A program made the translations under genes and the position numbers. From contig NZ_JAKRVY010000006.1 of the NCBI RefSeq assembly GCF_023638055.1, forward strand, positions 1-64,000: DNA of 64,000 bases, in the 5' to 3' direction. Position 1 is the stretch's first letter; each line of letters begins with the position of its first letter. Below the pieces are notes generated by a model. That model was not told the DNA's origin. It made no database searches and saw only the letters and a list, made by a program, of their open reading frames with translations. Of this stretch, positions 8,308-17,887 are shown piece by piece. This DNA comes from Natranaeroarchaeum aerophilus (GTDB lineage: Archaea; Halobacteriota; Halobacteria; Halobacteriales; Natronoarchaeaceae).

Positions 8308-10692
8308 CTATTGGTGGCTGGTTTTCAGCTCGTGTGGACTGACTTCGATTGTCGTTCCGTCTGAAAACGAAACTGTTCTGTCTTCCTCGCCGGCGTTGTA
8401 TGCGACGTACGTGCGCTCATCGTCCTCGCTGAAGACGGCTGCCAGGGGGGCATCAGCGGTAACCGTCGGATCGGGTGATCCAATCTCGCCCAGAGTAGCG
8501 ATCCAGTGATAGGTGTGGGCTCGTGAGGTGCCGAACTCGGGATCGTACTCCTCACCGTCAGCGTCAAACTGTTCGATTGCGTCGTCCGGATCCGAGAGCG
8601 CTCGATACTTCCACATCACGTCTTCCCAGTACGAGAAGTTACCATCGACGGCATCCTCGACAGTTCGGTAGTTGGCATCAGCATACGATGTATTGAGTCC
8701 GAGATAGAGCGAGTGGCCGCCGACCGGCAACCAGTTGATGCCGTGAACTGGTTCGGGATTGTCAGTCCACCATGTCGTGTACGCGACACCGTTGTCCCAG
8801 ACCATCGTCGCCTGGTCGAACTGCCAGTCCTCTAACTCCGGTAAGGAGTCGCCGTCCTCGTCGAACCAGTACTCACGAGCGCCGTTTACCTCCCGAGTGT
8901 ACAGGAAGACGCCGAGGTCTCGAAGCTCCTCGTTGTCCGTGTACTCGCCCCACTGAATGATCGCCGCGTAGGCGTTGATCGCCTCAGAGCTTGATTCCTG
9001 GTTGTTCCCGAAGACACCCCCGGATGGACCGCCTGCCCACGAGTGGCCACTGTAGGGATCGAACGTTCGCAAGAACGGAAAGGTATCGTCGTCACGATCG
9101 GGGTTCGCATAGTCCCGGATCAACAGGTCTACCATCCCTCCCCACTCGGACTCACTGGCCCACTCCGGGTCAGTACGCGCAATTTCGGCTGCTGCACGAA
9201 TATAGTAGCCGTAGTGGAAGTGATGGTCGTTCAGCAGTTCGGGCGCGCCGTGGAGAGCTGGATACGCGATCAGTGTGCCCCATAGCTCGTTATAATAGAA
9301 GACGCGAGAGTCGGCAAGTGAGCCGTCTTCGTCGGTTGCCTGAAACCAATCTTCGAGATATTCTTGCATCGCATCGAGGAGCTGCTGGGATCGGTCCGCG
9401 TCGTCGAGATGCTGTGCGATACCGATGAGATCACTCGTGCGGTTGAAGTTCTTCCCCGCCCAGTAGGCTCCCTCCCCATCGCCTTCGAGCCCGGGCCTGA
9501 TGATCTGCCTGCTCGTCTCGTCGGCGAGATACGAAGCGAGACGCTCGTCGTCGTATCCACCGACATCCGGCAGATGGGGAAGGATACCGGGGTAGGTATG
9601 CGTGACGCGGTACGAACTGGTCTCGATCGTCTGCAGCGTCCCGCGTGGCGATTCGTACGTGTATCCGAGCGACTGTTCGTCGGTGTACTTGTGCTGATGT
9701 GGGAACATACCCGTGATCGTCCCCGATGCGTCGCCTTCCATCGCTTCTGTCTCGAACTGGTACGTCGTGTGGACCTCGCTCGCGTCTTCGTCGTACTTCC
9801 ATTCGAGTTGTGTATCGACGACGTGAGCGTGAGCGTACTCACCAAACGTTTCGAGCGTGTCCTCATTCCCCTCGGGCAGCAACGCGATCGTCAGGTAATC
9901 GCCGTCGCCGAGCGACGAGGCAAACGTTTCGTCGCCATCGAACGACAACTCCGCATCGGAGGGGGCGTACAGCCCGTAGTGAGCATTGTCGACGCTGAGG
10001 CCGACTGTTGAGTCAGTATCTGCCCAGACGACTGGGTCAGCATCCGCTTCGTTGAATTCAATACTGATGTCGTCGCCGTTTGCGCGCAAGTACACGTACG
10101 GCGACCCTCGAACGAGCGTCGCATCGATCCGCCCGTTCGGGCTCTCCATCGCGAACGAGACTGACCAGTCCGTCCAGTCGGTCACGACGGACTCCTCGAA
10201 CTCCGCCCCCTCGAAGCCGACGGTCGCCGCGAGCTCGATCGGACGCGTCGCGAAGTTCGGGCCGGCTGGTCCGTCCCCGACGTGCCAGTCACCCTGACCG
10301 CCGAATACGAACCCCTGCTCGCCAGTCGAACTCACGAGTGGGTGGCTCCAGAGAAACGCGTCGTTGTCGAGTAGGTGCCCCTCCCACATGAGCGCTCCCC
10401 ACCAATTATTGGTCGGAAGGGGATCGCCTTGACGTTCCTCGCTGACATAGACCTCTGTGGGTGGCTGACCTCTATCGGCTGGTTTCGTCGTTCGGTAGCT
10501 GGCATTGCCAACTGACACAACGTCTTCATCACTTTCCTGCTCCGACTCTTCGTCGCCCGGTTCGCCGTTAGCGGACTCCTCGTCGCTTGGCTCGCCGTTG
10601 TCTGTCCCGTTACTCGAACAGCCCGCAATCGTAGCCGTTAGACCTGTAGCACTGGCTCCTAAGAGGTAACGGCGGCTGATGTATCTCTGCAT
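8308..10692 (-). CDS. GH81 endo-1,3-beta-glucanase, Tat-exported lipoprotein
   Basis: A 794-residue secreted enzyme expected to hydrolyse internal beta-1,3 bonds of laminarin/curdlan-type glucans. The start ATG is at 10692 (MQRYISRRYLLG). The N-terminus has a twin-arginine signal with a lipobox (RRYLLGASATGLTATIAGC), then an acidic linker of repeated G-E-P-x-D-E-E-S units (about residues 30-60). GH81 signatures follow: PLPTNNWWGALMWEG near 90, RTFDPYSGHSWAGG near 540 and NNQESSSEAINAYAA near 560-575. The last two carry the acidic residues thought to be catalytic in GH81. Full family length is present and nothing is broken. It has its own promoter and is divergent from a small membrane protein gene and a TrmB regulator. 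With the GH3 enzyme and ABC importer downstream of the regulator it forms a glucan utilization locus. Confidence 0.88.
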   Translation of the reverse strand: MQRYISRRYLLGASATGLTATIAGCSSNGTDNGEPSDEESANGEPGDEESEQESDEDVVSVGNASYRTTKPADRGQPPTEVYVSEERQGDPLPTNNWWGALMWEGHLLDNDAFLWSHPLVSSTGEQGFVFGGQGDWHVGDGPAGPNFATRPIELAATVGFEGAEFEESVVTDWTDWSVSFAMESPNGRIDATLVRGSPYVYLRANGDDISIEFNEADADPVVWADTDSTVGLSVDNAHYGLYAPSDAELSFDGDETFASSLGDGDYLTIALLPEGNEDTLETFGEYAHAHVVDTQLEWKYDEDASEVHTTYQFETEAMEGDASGTITGMFPHQHKYTDEQSLGYTYESPRGTLQTIETSSYRVTHTYPGILPHLPDVGGYDDERLASYLADETSRQIIRPGLEGDGEGAYWAGKNFNRTSDLIGIAQHLDDADRSQQLLDAMQEYLEDWFQATDEDGSLADSRVFYYNELWGTLIAYPALHGAPELLNDHHFHYGYYIRAAAEIARTDPEWASESEWGGMVDLLIRDYANPDRDDDTFPFLRTFDPYSGHSWAGGPSGGVFGNNQESSSEAINAYAAIIQWGEYTDNEELRDLGVFLYTREVNGAREYWFDEDGDSLPELEDWQFDQATMVWDNGVAYTTWWTDNPEPVHGINWLPVGGHSLYLGLNTSYADANYRTVEDAVDGNFSYWEDVMWKYRALSDPDDAIEQFDADGEEYDPEFGTSRAHTYHWIATLGEIGSPDPTVTADAPLAAVFSEDDERTYVAYNAGEEDRTVSFSDGTTIEVSPHELKTSHQ

Positions 10693-10718
10693 CAATCAAT
10701 ATGTACATATACAGTTAA

Positions 10719-10724
10719 TATAAA
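10719..10724 (-). promoter_or_regulatory. TATA box of the GH81 gene
   Basis: On the minus strand TTTATA lies 27-32 nt before the ATG at 10692, inside a markedly AT-rich 45-bp patch. This fits a leaderless or nearly leaderless haloarchaeal promoter. Confidence 0.6.
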
Positions 10725-10904
10725 TCATTCGGAATATCGGCATCGCCAACCCGACTGGCAGTGCAGTCACGTCAATCACACGAGCTAGTACCAAACCACG
10801 GAGGGCCGTGTATCTGAATACACCCCTGTATCCGAGAACAGAGACGGTGTTGCTGTCCAACCAAAGCGATAAAACAAAAAGCCGATACTCCCTACACAGT
10901 AGCA

Positions 10905-11138
10905 ATGGACACTGCCGACTCATTCGGCGACCGTTTCTGGAAGCACGTCTGTGCATACAGACCCATCTGGTTTGGGGTACTCGCTGTGAATGTACTCCTT
11001 CTCAGTCTGGCGGCGTTCTCGTTCGCGTTTGGGTCCTTCGATGAGTATACCCGCGGAATTATGCTTTTTAATCTCCTCATCATTGGTTCGACGACCATCC
11101 TCTGTTTGTACGTTTTGCACCGTTGTAGTAACCGATGA
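10905..11138 (+). CDS. Small two-helix membrane protein, unknown function
   Basis: A 77-residue protein with an N-terminal charged stretch (MDTADSFGDRFWKHV), two predicted membrane helices (about residues 22-44 and 51-70) and a short basic tail. The hairpin topology with FAFGSFDEYTRG between helices is clean and there are no internal rare features. It stands between the divergent GH81 gene and trmB, 166 bp upstream of trmB on the same strand. Its place in the glucan locus suggests, but does not show, a link to export or sensing. Confidence 0.55.
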   Translation: MDTADSFGDRFWKHVCAYRPIWFGVLAVNVLLLSLAAFSFAFGSFDEYTRGIMLFNLLIIGSTTILCLYVLHRCSNR

Positions 11139-11304
11139 GGCATGGCCAACTTCCACGGGGCCCTGTCTGGCTTCCGAGTGCCGAAACGTACTCTGTAGTC
11201 CCGTGCGCACAGCTATCAAGGAATCACTAATCGAGGAGCAATGTGTGAGGTGTCTATGAGATGTAATACCATAGAATTTTCCCATCCCGAGACAACGATC
11301 AGAT

Positions 11305-12381
11305 ATGGACCGCGAACACGTCAGGAAAGCGTTGAAGTACGCCGGACTAACCGAGTATCAGGCGGACGCGTATCTGACGTTGCTCGATCTGGGTGCGGCT
11401 CCAGCCGTCGAAATCGCACGGAAATGCTCTGTGCCATCCTCTCAAATATACGATGTCCTTCGGAATCTAGAGGAACGTGAGTATATCGAGACGATGGACC
11501 AGGAAAAGTTGTACGCGCAACCGGAGCCACCGGAAACGGTGTTCGATGATCTGGCGTCGCGGGGGGAGCTGTTGACGGACGCGGCTGACGACATCAAGGA
11601 ACGGTATCGAGAGCCGGACACCGTCGATTATCGGATCAGTGTCACGAAACATCCCAAGAGCGCGGTCGAGCAGGCACTCGCCGGGATCGAAGATGCGGAT
11701 ACAGTCGTCGAAATCGCTGCGACCCCTGCCCAACTGCAACAGTTGCTCCCGGAACTGCAGGATGCCCGAGACAGGGGTGTTATCGTCAGGACGACGCTAT
11801 ACCTCCCGGATCACGGTGATATACCGATCGAGGACGAGATGCTCGAAGGGGCTGTCTCTGAACTTCGCGCGTGTTCGATCCCCGGCCCCTTCCTGGTTAT
11901 TCTCGATCGACACCGGGTCTGTTTCGCCCCGAACAGTCGGTCCGACGAGACCTACGGGGTGTTGATCCACGATCGGATCCTTCCGTTCATTTTCCACTGG
12001 TACTTTCTGACCTGCCTCTGGAACCTGTATCCGACTGTGTATCGGGACGACCCGACAACGATAGCCTACGTAAGTCTCAAAGAATTCTTGCGGGATTTCT
12101 ATTCGGTAGTACAGGCGGACGGTTTCGATGTAATTATCCAGGTCAGTGGTTCAGAGATCCGAACCAACTCCGATATCACCATCACTGGACGGGTGGAGTC
12201 GATGACCTACCCACAGCAACAGATAGACGAGCACCAACCGTCTCTCACCGAACTGGCGACCTATGCAACGATGGTCATCGATACCGGTGACGAGATGGTC
12301 AGTGTGGGCGGTTGGGCTGCGGTCTTCGAGGATATCAATGCGCGACGGGTCGACGTCCTCAACATCGAGTACAGCGGTTGA
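11305..12381 (+). CDS. TrmB-family sugar-responsive transcription regulator
   Basis: A 358-residue regulator. Residues about 5-80 form a winged HTH of the TrmB type (KYAGLTEYQADAYLTLLDLG..EIARKCSVPSSQIYDVLRNLEEREYIE). A linker helix and a C-terminal domain of about 250 residues follow, where TrmB proteins bind sugar. Archaeal TrmB/TrmBL proteins control sugar ABC transporters and central sugar metabolism. Standing between the GH81 gene and the GH3/ABC operon, it is the obvious local regulator. Its last codon is 65 bp from the end of the convergent GH3 gene. I did not find a convincing copy of the Halobacterium TrmB site (TACT-spacer-GAGTA) at the local promoters, so the operator may differ. 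Confidence 0.85.
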   Translation: MDREHVRKALKYAGLTEYQADAYLTLLDLGAAPAVEIARKCSVPSSQIYDVLRNLEEREYIETMDQEKLYAQPEPPETVFDDLASRGELLTDAADDIKERYREPDTVDYRISVTKHPKSAVEQALAGIEDADTVVEIAATPAQLQQLLPELQDARDRGVIVRTTLYLPDHGDIPIEDEMLEGAVSELRACSIPGPFLVILDRHRVCFAPNSRSDETYGVLIHDRILPFIFHWYFLTCLWNLYPTVYRDDPTTIAYVSLKEFLRDFYSVVQADGFDVIIQVSGSEIRTNSDITITGRVESMTYPQQQIDEHQPSLTELATYATMVIDTGDEMVSVGGWAAVFEDINARRVDVLNIEYSG

Positions 12382-12445
12382 GAACGAGCAGCCCCGCGGA
12401 GGGACCGACTCTCGATCCGAACGCTGAATCGCTCCTGCAGCAGCG

Positions 12446-14647
12446 CTATTCGATTTCGAGAGTGCGAGTCATCTCACTGCACGACAATTCGACGCGACCC
12501 GGTTCGAGCACCGACTCCCCATCCGGCCTGACGACCGTGAATTGCTCTGCGTCGACCTCCAGCGAGGTTGTTTGTTCTTCGCCGGGGGCCAGCTCGACGC
12601 GGTCGAATCCGACCAGTTGCTTGGCCGGGGTAACGACGGAACTCACCGGCCGGCTGGCGAAGACGTGGACTGCCGTCGCGCCGGCCTGATCACCGGTGTT
12701 CGCGAGCGTGACATCGACCGTGACCGTGCTGTCGCTGCTGACGGTAGCGATGTCAGTTTCGAGCGACCGGTACTCGAACTCCGTGTAGGAGAGTCCGTGT
12801 CCGAACGCCCAGAGCGGATCGTACGAGGACTCGTGTTCGTCAGCGCCGATTGGCGTTGGCCCGGGAAGGTAGTTGTGCCGTACCGGAAGATGGCCGGTCG
12901 ACCGGGGAACCGACACCGGTAACGAGCCGCTCGGATTGATCTCTCCGAAGACTGTTTCTGCCACTGCACGGCCACCCGCACTACCGGGATAGTACGCCTG
13001 GACGATCGCGGGGACGTGTTCGGCTGCCCAGGAGATCGAGAGCGGCCGACCGGCGATCATAACGAGAGCGACGGGAGTCCCCGTCTCGACGATCGCTTCG
13101 AGCAGTTCACGCTGGGCGGACGGTAAGGAGAGCGAAGTCCGTTTCGGGAACTCTCCTGTCGGCCCGGTAACATCCTGTGGTCCGAATTCGTGGAGGTACC
13201 AGTTCTCACCGAGAACGACAACCGCAGCGTCGGCGTCCGCAGCAGTGGCCGCGGCCGCTTCGATGTCATCTTCCGCTCGGATTCCCGAGCCGCGTTCGTA
13301 CGTTACCGTCGTGTCATCGGAGACGATGGATTCGACGCCGTCGAGTACCGTCTCACCCTCGAGGCCCTCATCGGGTTTGAGACTCCATCCGCCGACCTGG
13401 TGTGAAAGTTCGTCGGCGTTGGGGCCGGTTACGAGCACCTCGTCGAGATCCGTCGAGAAGGGGAGTGTCTCCTCCTCGTTTCGCAGCAGGGTCATCGACT
13501 GACGGGCCGCCTCGAGATTGACATCCTGGTGTTCTTCACGCCCGAGCGTTGTCGCCACCTGGTCGACATCAACGTACGGATCCTCGAAGAGTCCAAGGTC
13601 GTCTTTGAGGGTAAGGATACGACGGACAGCCTCGTCGACGAGCGCCTCGTCGATTTCACCGGATTTGACGAGGTCGACGACGTGTTCGACATGTTCGCCC
13701 TCGCCGAGCGAGTGTACGTCGACGCCTCCTTCGATCGACTGTTTGATCGATCCGCGGCGATCACTTGAAACGCCATGGTGCTCGTGCAGCATGTTCACCC
13801 CGTTCCAGTCCGAGGCGACGTAGCCGTCGAAATCCATCTCGTCGCGAAGAACGTCCCGAAGGAAATGCGAGGATGCGTGAGAGGGTACACCGTTGATCGA
13901 GTTGTAACTCGGCATCACCGCATCGATCCCGGCGTCGAGGACGGGCTCGAACGCGCGAAGGAAATCACGCCGGATCGAAGACCGTGATTTATCGACCGGC
14001 GCTGCGTCCTCGCCCCGACTGGGGTCGCCGTATGCCGGGAAGTGTTTTGCCATGGCCGCGACCGGCTCGCTTGCTGTGGACACGCCACGGGCTTTCGCCG
14101 CGGCGAACTCACCACACAGATACGGCGACTCGCCGAAGCTCTCGAACGTTCGGCCCCAGCGTGGGTCCAGTGCGACATCACAGGTTGGCCCGTACGTGAC
14201 TTTCCCACCAGTCGCTGCCACTTCAGTCGCCGTCAGCTCCCCAACCTCAGTAGCAAGTTCTCGGTTTCGTGTGGCCGCCAGCCCAGCATTGTGCGGAAGG
14301 ATCGTCGCCTGCTGAAGGTAGGCGTTCCCGTGAATCGCGTCGACCGGCACAGCCAGCGGGATACCATGCTCCGTCTCCTCGACAGCGATCCGCTGGAGTC
14401 GGTTTACGGTTTCAGCAGCTTCAACTGGGTCTCTGATCGGCGAAGCACCGTAGCCAAACGGCGTTGCAAATCCGAGCCCATACTCTCGCATCAGCTCAAC
14501 GACATCCTCTACGGTGCGCGTTTCACCCATTGTTCCGACGTACGTTCCCGCAAGCTGTCCGGCTTTTTCTCGGAGGCTGAGCTGATCGAGCTTCTCCTCG
14601 ATATCGATACTGTTTCGCTTCTGTCTGGTTTGGGTATTGGTATCCAT
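12446..14647 (-). CDS. GH3 beta-glucosidase, cytoplasmic
   Basis: A 733-residue glycoside hydrolase family 3 enzyme that removes glucose from beta-linked oligosaccharides. It has the N-terminal TIM barrel with KHFPAYG and the nucleophile motif YVASDWNG (Asp near residue 275). The alpha/beta sandwich domain includes ENWYLHEFGPQD, and the C-terminal fibronectin-III-like domain includes the GHGLSYTEFEYRSL motif. There is no signal peptide, so it acts on imported oligosaccharides. I placed the start at 14647 (MDTNTQTRQ). An upstream in-frame start at 14728 would add 27 residues without family character but would sit only 14 bp behind the ABC ATPase gene. It is the last gene of the importer operon, which argues that the importer carries beta-glucan fragments. 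Confidence 0.9.
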   Translation of the reverse strand: MDTNTQTRQKRNSIDIEEKLDQLSLREKAGQLAGTYVGTMGETRTVEDVVELMREYGLGFATPFGYGASPIRDPVEAAETVNRLQRIAVEETEHGIPLAVPVDAIHGNAYLQQATILPHNAGLAATRNRELATEVGELTATEVAATGGKVTYGPTCDVALDPRWGRTFESFGESPYLCGEFAAAKARGVSTASEPVAAMAKHFPAYGDPSRGEDAAPVDKSRSSIRRDFLRAFEPVLDAGIDAVMPSYNSINGVPSHASSHFLRDVLRDEMDFDGYVASDWNGVNMLHEHHGVSSDRRGSIKQSIEGGVDVHSLGEGEHVEHVVDLVKSGEIDEALVDEAVRRILTLKDDLGLFEDPYVDVDQVATTLGREEHQDVNLEAARQSMTLLRNEEETLPFSTDLDEVLVTGPNADELSHQVGGWSLKPDEGLEGETVLDGVESIVSDDTTVTYERGSGIRAEDDIEAAAATAADADAAVVVLGENWYLHEFGPQDVTGPTGEFPKRTSLSLPSAQRELLEAIVETGTPVALVMIAGRPLSISWAAEHVPAIVQAYYPGSAGGRAVAETVFGEINPSGSLPVSVPRSTGHLPVRHNYLPGPTPIGADEHESSYDPLWAFGHGLSYTEFEYRSLETDIATVSSDSTVTVDVTLANTGDQAGATAVHVFASRPVSSVVTPAKQLVGFDRVELAPGEEQTTSLEVDAEQFTVVRPDGESVLEPGRVELSCSEMTRTLEIE

Positions 14648-14742
14648 TGTGTTGTTACCGTATGTAGTGTTCGCAAGGCTGTACGTCGCGTCGGGGGGCA
14701 CGGATTGTATCCGGCCCCCGCCCGACATCCGAAGCGACGTGA

Positions 14743-15819
14743 TTATCGGTCAAGGCTGGCACCCTCCAGCGGTTCCGCATTCCAGTACTCGCTGTGCTCG
14801 TCGACGCGATAGCACGCAGTGCGATGCTCCGGGACGTCAGTCGATCGGCTCTTCGGTGCGTTGTCACGACAGTGCGCGGTCGCGTGCGGACATCGCGTGT
14901 GGAACCGGCATCCCGAGGGCGGATCCACGGGGTCCGGAATGTCAATCGTCCGAACCGGCGGCTCCGTCGCATCCGTGATCTCGAGAGACGGCGTCGCCCA
15001 CCGCAACACCTTGGTATAGGGGTGTTGTGGGTTCTGCAGGACCTCCTCTGCGGGTCCGAACTCGACGAGTTCGCCGAGATACATCACGCCGAGATACCCA
15101 TCCGCATGCTCGGCCACGTAACGCGCGTTCGAGAGGTCGTGACTGATGAACAGGTACGACGTATCGAACGAGTCCTGCAGATCCAACATGAGATCCATCA
15201 TCTCCACGCGCAAGGAGACATCGAGCGCCGACACGGCCTCGTCGGCGAGTATGAGATCGGGGTTCATCAGCAGGGCCCGGATGAGAGCGACACGCTGGGT
15301 TTCGCCGCCGGACAGCTGATGTGGGTATCGCTCCGCGTAGTCGTGTGGGGGCGACATCCCGACTTTTTCGAGCATGGCGAGGATCCGGGCTTCTCTGTCT
15401 TCCGGTCCGAGGCTCGTTTGCCACTTCTTCAGGGGCTGTTCCAGGGACGATCGAACCGATTTGTGGGGGTTCAACGACGACTCCGGATCCTGATGGATGA
15501 TCTGGAGCGAGCGACGGATCTCGGAAAACGGAATATCCGGATTCGAGAAACGTTTCTGTGCTTTCCAGATGTCCTGTCCCCGATAGCTGATCGTTCCGTT
15601 CGTCGGCTTCTGGAGTCCAACCGCGGCCTTCCCGAGCGTCGTCTTTCCGCTGCCGGATTCCCCAACGATGGCGATAACATCGTTTTCGGCGATTTCGAGA
15701 TCGACGTCGTCGACAGCCCGAACCGTCTGTGGATCTTTGAATGGGTTGAGGCTGCCGCTTTCGGACTCGAAGTGGACGTCCACACCGGACAGCGAGACGA
15801 CCGTCTCGTCGGAGCTCAT
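14743..15819 (-). CDS. Opp/Dpp-type ABC transporter ATPase (DppF-like)
   Basis: A 358-residue ABC ATPase of the oligopeptide/oligosaccharide family. Walker A is GESGSGKTT near residue 53, the signature is LSGGETQR and Walker B is LILADEAVSALD, with a switch His in FISHDL. The C-terminal oligopeptide-type extension with a Cys cluster (GCRFHTRCPHATAHC) is present. It pairs with the DppD-like ATPase, which it overlaps by 4 bp (ATGA). Opp-type transporters import peptides or, in thermophiles and haloarchaea, glucan oligosaccharides; the flanking GH3 gene favours sugar here. Confidence 0.9.
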   Translation of the reverse strand: MSSDETVVSLSGVDVHFESESGSLNPFKDPQTVRAVDDVDLEIAENDVIAIVGESGSGKTTLGKAAVGLQKPTNGTISYRGQDIWKAQKRFSNPDIPFSEIRRSLQIIHQDPESSLNPHKSVRSSLEQPLKKWQTSLGPEDREARILAMLEKVGMSPPHDYAERYPHQLSGGETQRVALIRALLMNPDLILADEAVSALDVSLRVEMMDLMLDLQDSFDTSYLFISHDLSNARYVAEHADGYLGVMYLGELVEFGPAEEVLQNPQHPYTKVLRWATPSLEITDATEPPVRTIDIPDPVDPPSGCRFHTRCPHATAHCRDNAPKSRSTDVPEHRTACYRVDEHSEYWNAEPLEGASLDR

Positions 15820-16862
15820 TGGTCGACCTCCGTGGTCAGCGGGATCTCGTCGACGTCTTCCCAGTGGTGACAGGCGACCTCCTGAGTCTCGCTAATCCGC
15901 TCGAACGACGGTGGATCGCGTTCACACTTGGAAGTGGCCAGCGGGCACCGCTCGTGGTAGGAACAGCCCGCCGGGACGTTCACCGGGTCGGGTGCGGAGC
16001 CCTCGATCGGGCGCATCTCTTCGAGTGGCGCATCGAGGTTTGGCGTCGCATTCAATAGCGCTCGTGTGTATGGGTGTGCGGGATCCCGGAGAATCGACTC
16101 CGTGTCCGCAAGCTCCACGAGCTCGAAGGCGTACAGGACGCCGATCCGGTCCGCGAGCTTCGTGACCAGCGGCAGATCGTGGGTGATAAACACCATCGTC
16201 AGATCGTACTTGTCACGGATCTCCGATAGCAGGCTCACGATCGAGCGCTGCATAAGCAGATCGAGTGCTGCTGTTGGCTCGTCCATCACGAGCACCTCCG
16301 GCTCCAGCACGAGTGCCAGCGCGATCAGCGCCCGCTGTTTCATCCCGCCGGACAGCTCGTGTGGATACGAGTCCAGCACTCTGTCTGGATCGAGATACAG
16401 ATCGCTCAGCACGTTTGCCGCGCGCTCCATCCCCGAGTCGACGGCGTACCCGTGCGCTTCGAGGGTCTCCTCGAAGTGTTCGCGCATCGCCATCGTCGGA
16501 TTAAACGAGGAGAGCGCCCCCTGGAACACCATCGAGATCTGCTCCCAGCGGAACTCCCGGAGCTCCTCCTCGGGGAGGTCGAGCACGTCGACTTCCTCAC
16601 CGTCCGTCGTCCGATAGGTTACCTCGCCAGTAGTGACGCCAGGCTCGACGACCGCATCGAGCAACGAGGAGGCAAGCATCGACTTCCCAGATCCGGATTC
16701 ACCGACGATCCCGATGATCTCGCCTCGCTGGATGTCGAGATCAACGTCGTCGATTACCCGCGATCTCCCGCGGTCCATCTCGAAATAAACGTTCAGATCG
16801 CGAATCTCAAGGATCGGGTCTGGGCTACCGGTCGTCTGGTCGAGTTCTTCCTGTTTGCTCAT
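15816..16862 (-). CDS. Opp/Dpp-type ABC transporter ATPase (DppD-like)
   Basis: A 348-residue ABC ATPase. Walker A is GESGSGKSM near residue 55, the signature is LSGGMKQRA, Walker B is VLVMDEPTAALD and the switch region is FITHDLP. The C-terminal Cys-bearing extension (GCSYHERCPLATSKC) is typical of the Opp family and may hold an iron-sulfur cluster. It works as a heterodimer with the following ATPase on the DppB/DppC membrane pair. ATGA overlaps on both sides show translational coupling. Confidence 0.9.
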   Translation of the reverse strand: MSKQEELDQTTGSPDPILEIRDLNVYFEMDRGRSRVIDDVDLDIQRGEIIGIVGESGSGKSMLASSLLDAVVEPGVTTGEVTYRTTDGEEVDVLDLPEEELREFRWEQISMVFQGALSSFNPTMAMREHFEETLEAHGYAVDSGMERAANVLSDLYLDPDRVLDSYPHELSGGMKQRALIALALVLEPEVLVMDEPTAALDLLMQRSIVSLLSEIRDKYDLTMVFITHDLPLVTKLADRIGVLYAFELVELADTESILRDPAHPYTRALLNATPNLDAPLEEMRPIEGSAPDPVNVPAGCSYHERCPLATSKCERDPPSFERISETQEVACHHWEDVDEIPLTTEVDQ

Positions 16863-17887
16863 GCGTGATCACCTGTGGGTGCCGATGCTGCTCCGTCCTC
16901 GTCGTCGGTCTTCGTCGTCGTCGAGTGTCGAGCGCGGACACGTGGATTGAACATCCGGTCTGTACCCTGTGAGAACATGATTAGCCCGAACGAAAGCAGG
17001 GTAATCGTGATCAGCGGGGCGAACAGCCAGTGTGCTGCCGCCATCGACTGGAGCCCACCGCCCTGGTAGGCCAGATCGATCATAACGCCCCAGTTGACGA
17101 CGCCGTCGTAGGGGAGCACACCGATGAAGTACAGACCAACGGATGCGAAGATGACGTTTCGTGCCGCGTTGACGAAGTTGATCAGCACGTACGGCATGAT
17201 GTTCGGTAGAATGTCACGTCGTGAGATCGATGCCGTCGACATCCCCATTGCTTTCGATGCTTCGACGTAAGGGCTCCTCCGGATCGTCAGGACTTGTGAT
17301 CGAATGGCCCGTGCTAGACCAGCCCATGCGTTGATCGTCAGGATCACGCCGATTACGATTGGGTTTGTTGGTGTCAGCACTGCGGCCAGAATCACGACGA
17401 GTGGCAGTCCAGGGATCGTCATCACAATATCAGTAACTGCCATGATCGATCGATCCGTACTTCCGCCGAGATAGCCCGAAGTTGTCCCGACAACGGTCGC
17501 CATCACCGTAACGAACAGCCCGCCTGAAAGGATCATCAACAGCATGTTCGGTGTGGCGTGGACGATCTGTCCGAGAACATCACGCCCAACGGCGTCCGTT
17601 CCAAGCGGGTGTGCGAGACTCTGAAACGCCGGTTCGAGACGTTCTCCCTGGTTGGTTCGCGGTTCGTCGACGATACGCGTGCCGATCACGCCCATCGCGA
17701 CGAACAGAGAGATAATTACGATACCGACGCGAGCCCGCATATCTGCCCAGACGATTCGAGCTGGAGCAAGAAGGCTACGCTCAATGGTGAGTGCCCACCG
17801 CTCGCGTCTGTCCAGTGTTTCGTCAGCGACCGTTTCGATTGCCTCGGTGCTCTCCAGCAGGTCGACCGAGTCAGTTCGATTGCTCAT
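16859..17887 (-). CDS. Opp/Dpp-type ABC permease (DppC-like)
   Basis: A 342-residue permease. It has the N-terminal OppC-type region with a first helix near residues 50-70 and a block of five helices. The EAA-loop coupling motif is in YVEASKAMGMSTASISRRDILPN. The long N- and C-terminal charged tails are haloarchaeal. It forms the transmembrane pore with the DppB-like permease, which it overlaps by 4 bp. The substrate is inferred from the operon to be a beta-glucan oligosaccharide. Confidence 0.9.
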   Translation of the reverse strand: MSNRTDSVDLLESTEAIETVADETLDRRERWALTIERSLLAPARIVWADMRARVGIVIISLFVAMGVIGTRIVDEPRTNQGERLEPAFQSLAHPLGTDAVGRDVLGQIVHATPNMLLMILSGGLFVTVMATVVGTTSGYLGGSTDRSIMAVTDIVMTIPGLPLVVILAAVLTPTNPIVIGVILTINAWAGLARAIRSQVLTIRRSPYVEASKAMGMSTASISRRDILPNIMPYVLINFVNAARNVIFASVGLYFIGVLPYDGVVNWGVMIDLAYQGGGLQSMAAAHWLFAPLITITLLSFGLIMFSQGTDRMFNPRVRARHSTTTKTDDEDGAASAPTGDHA

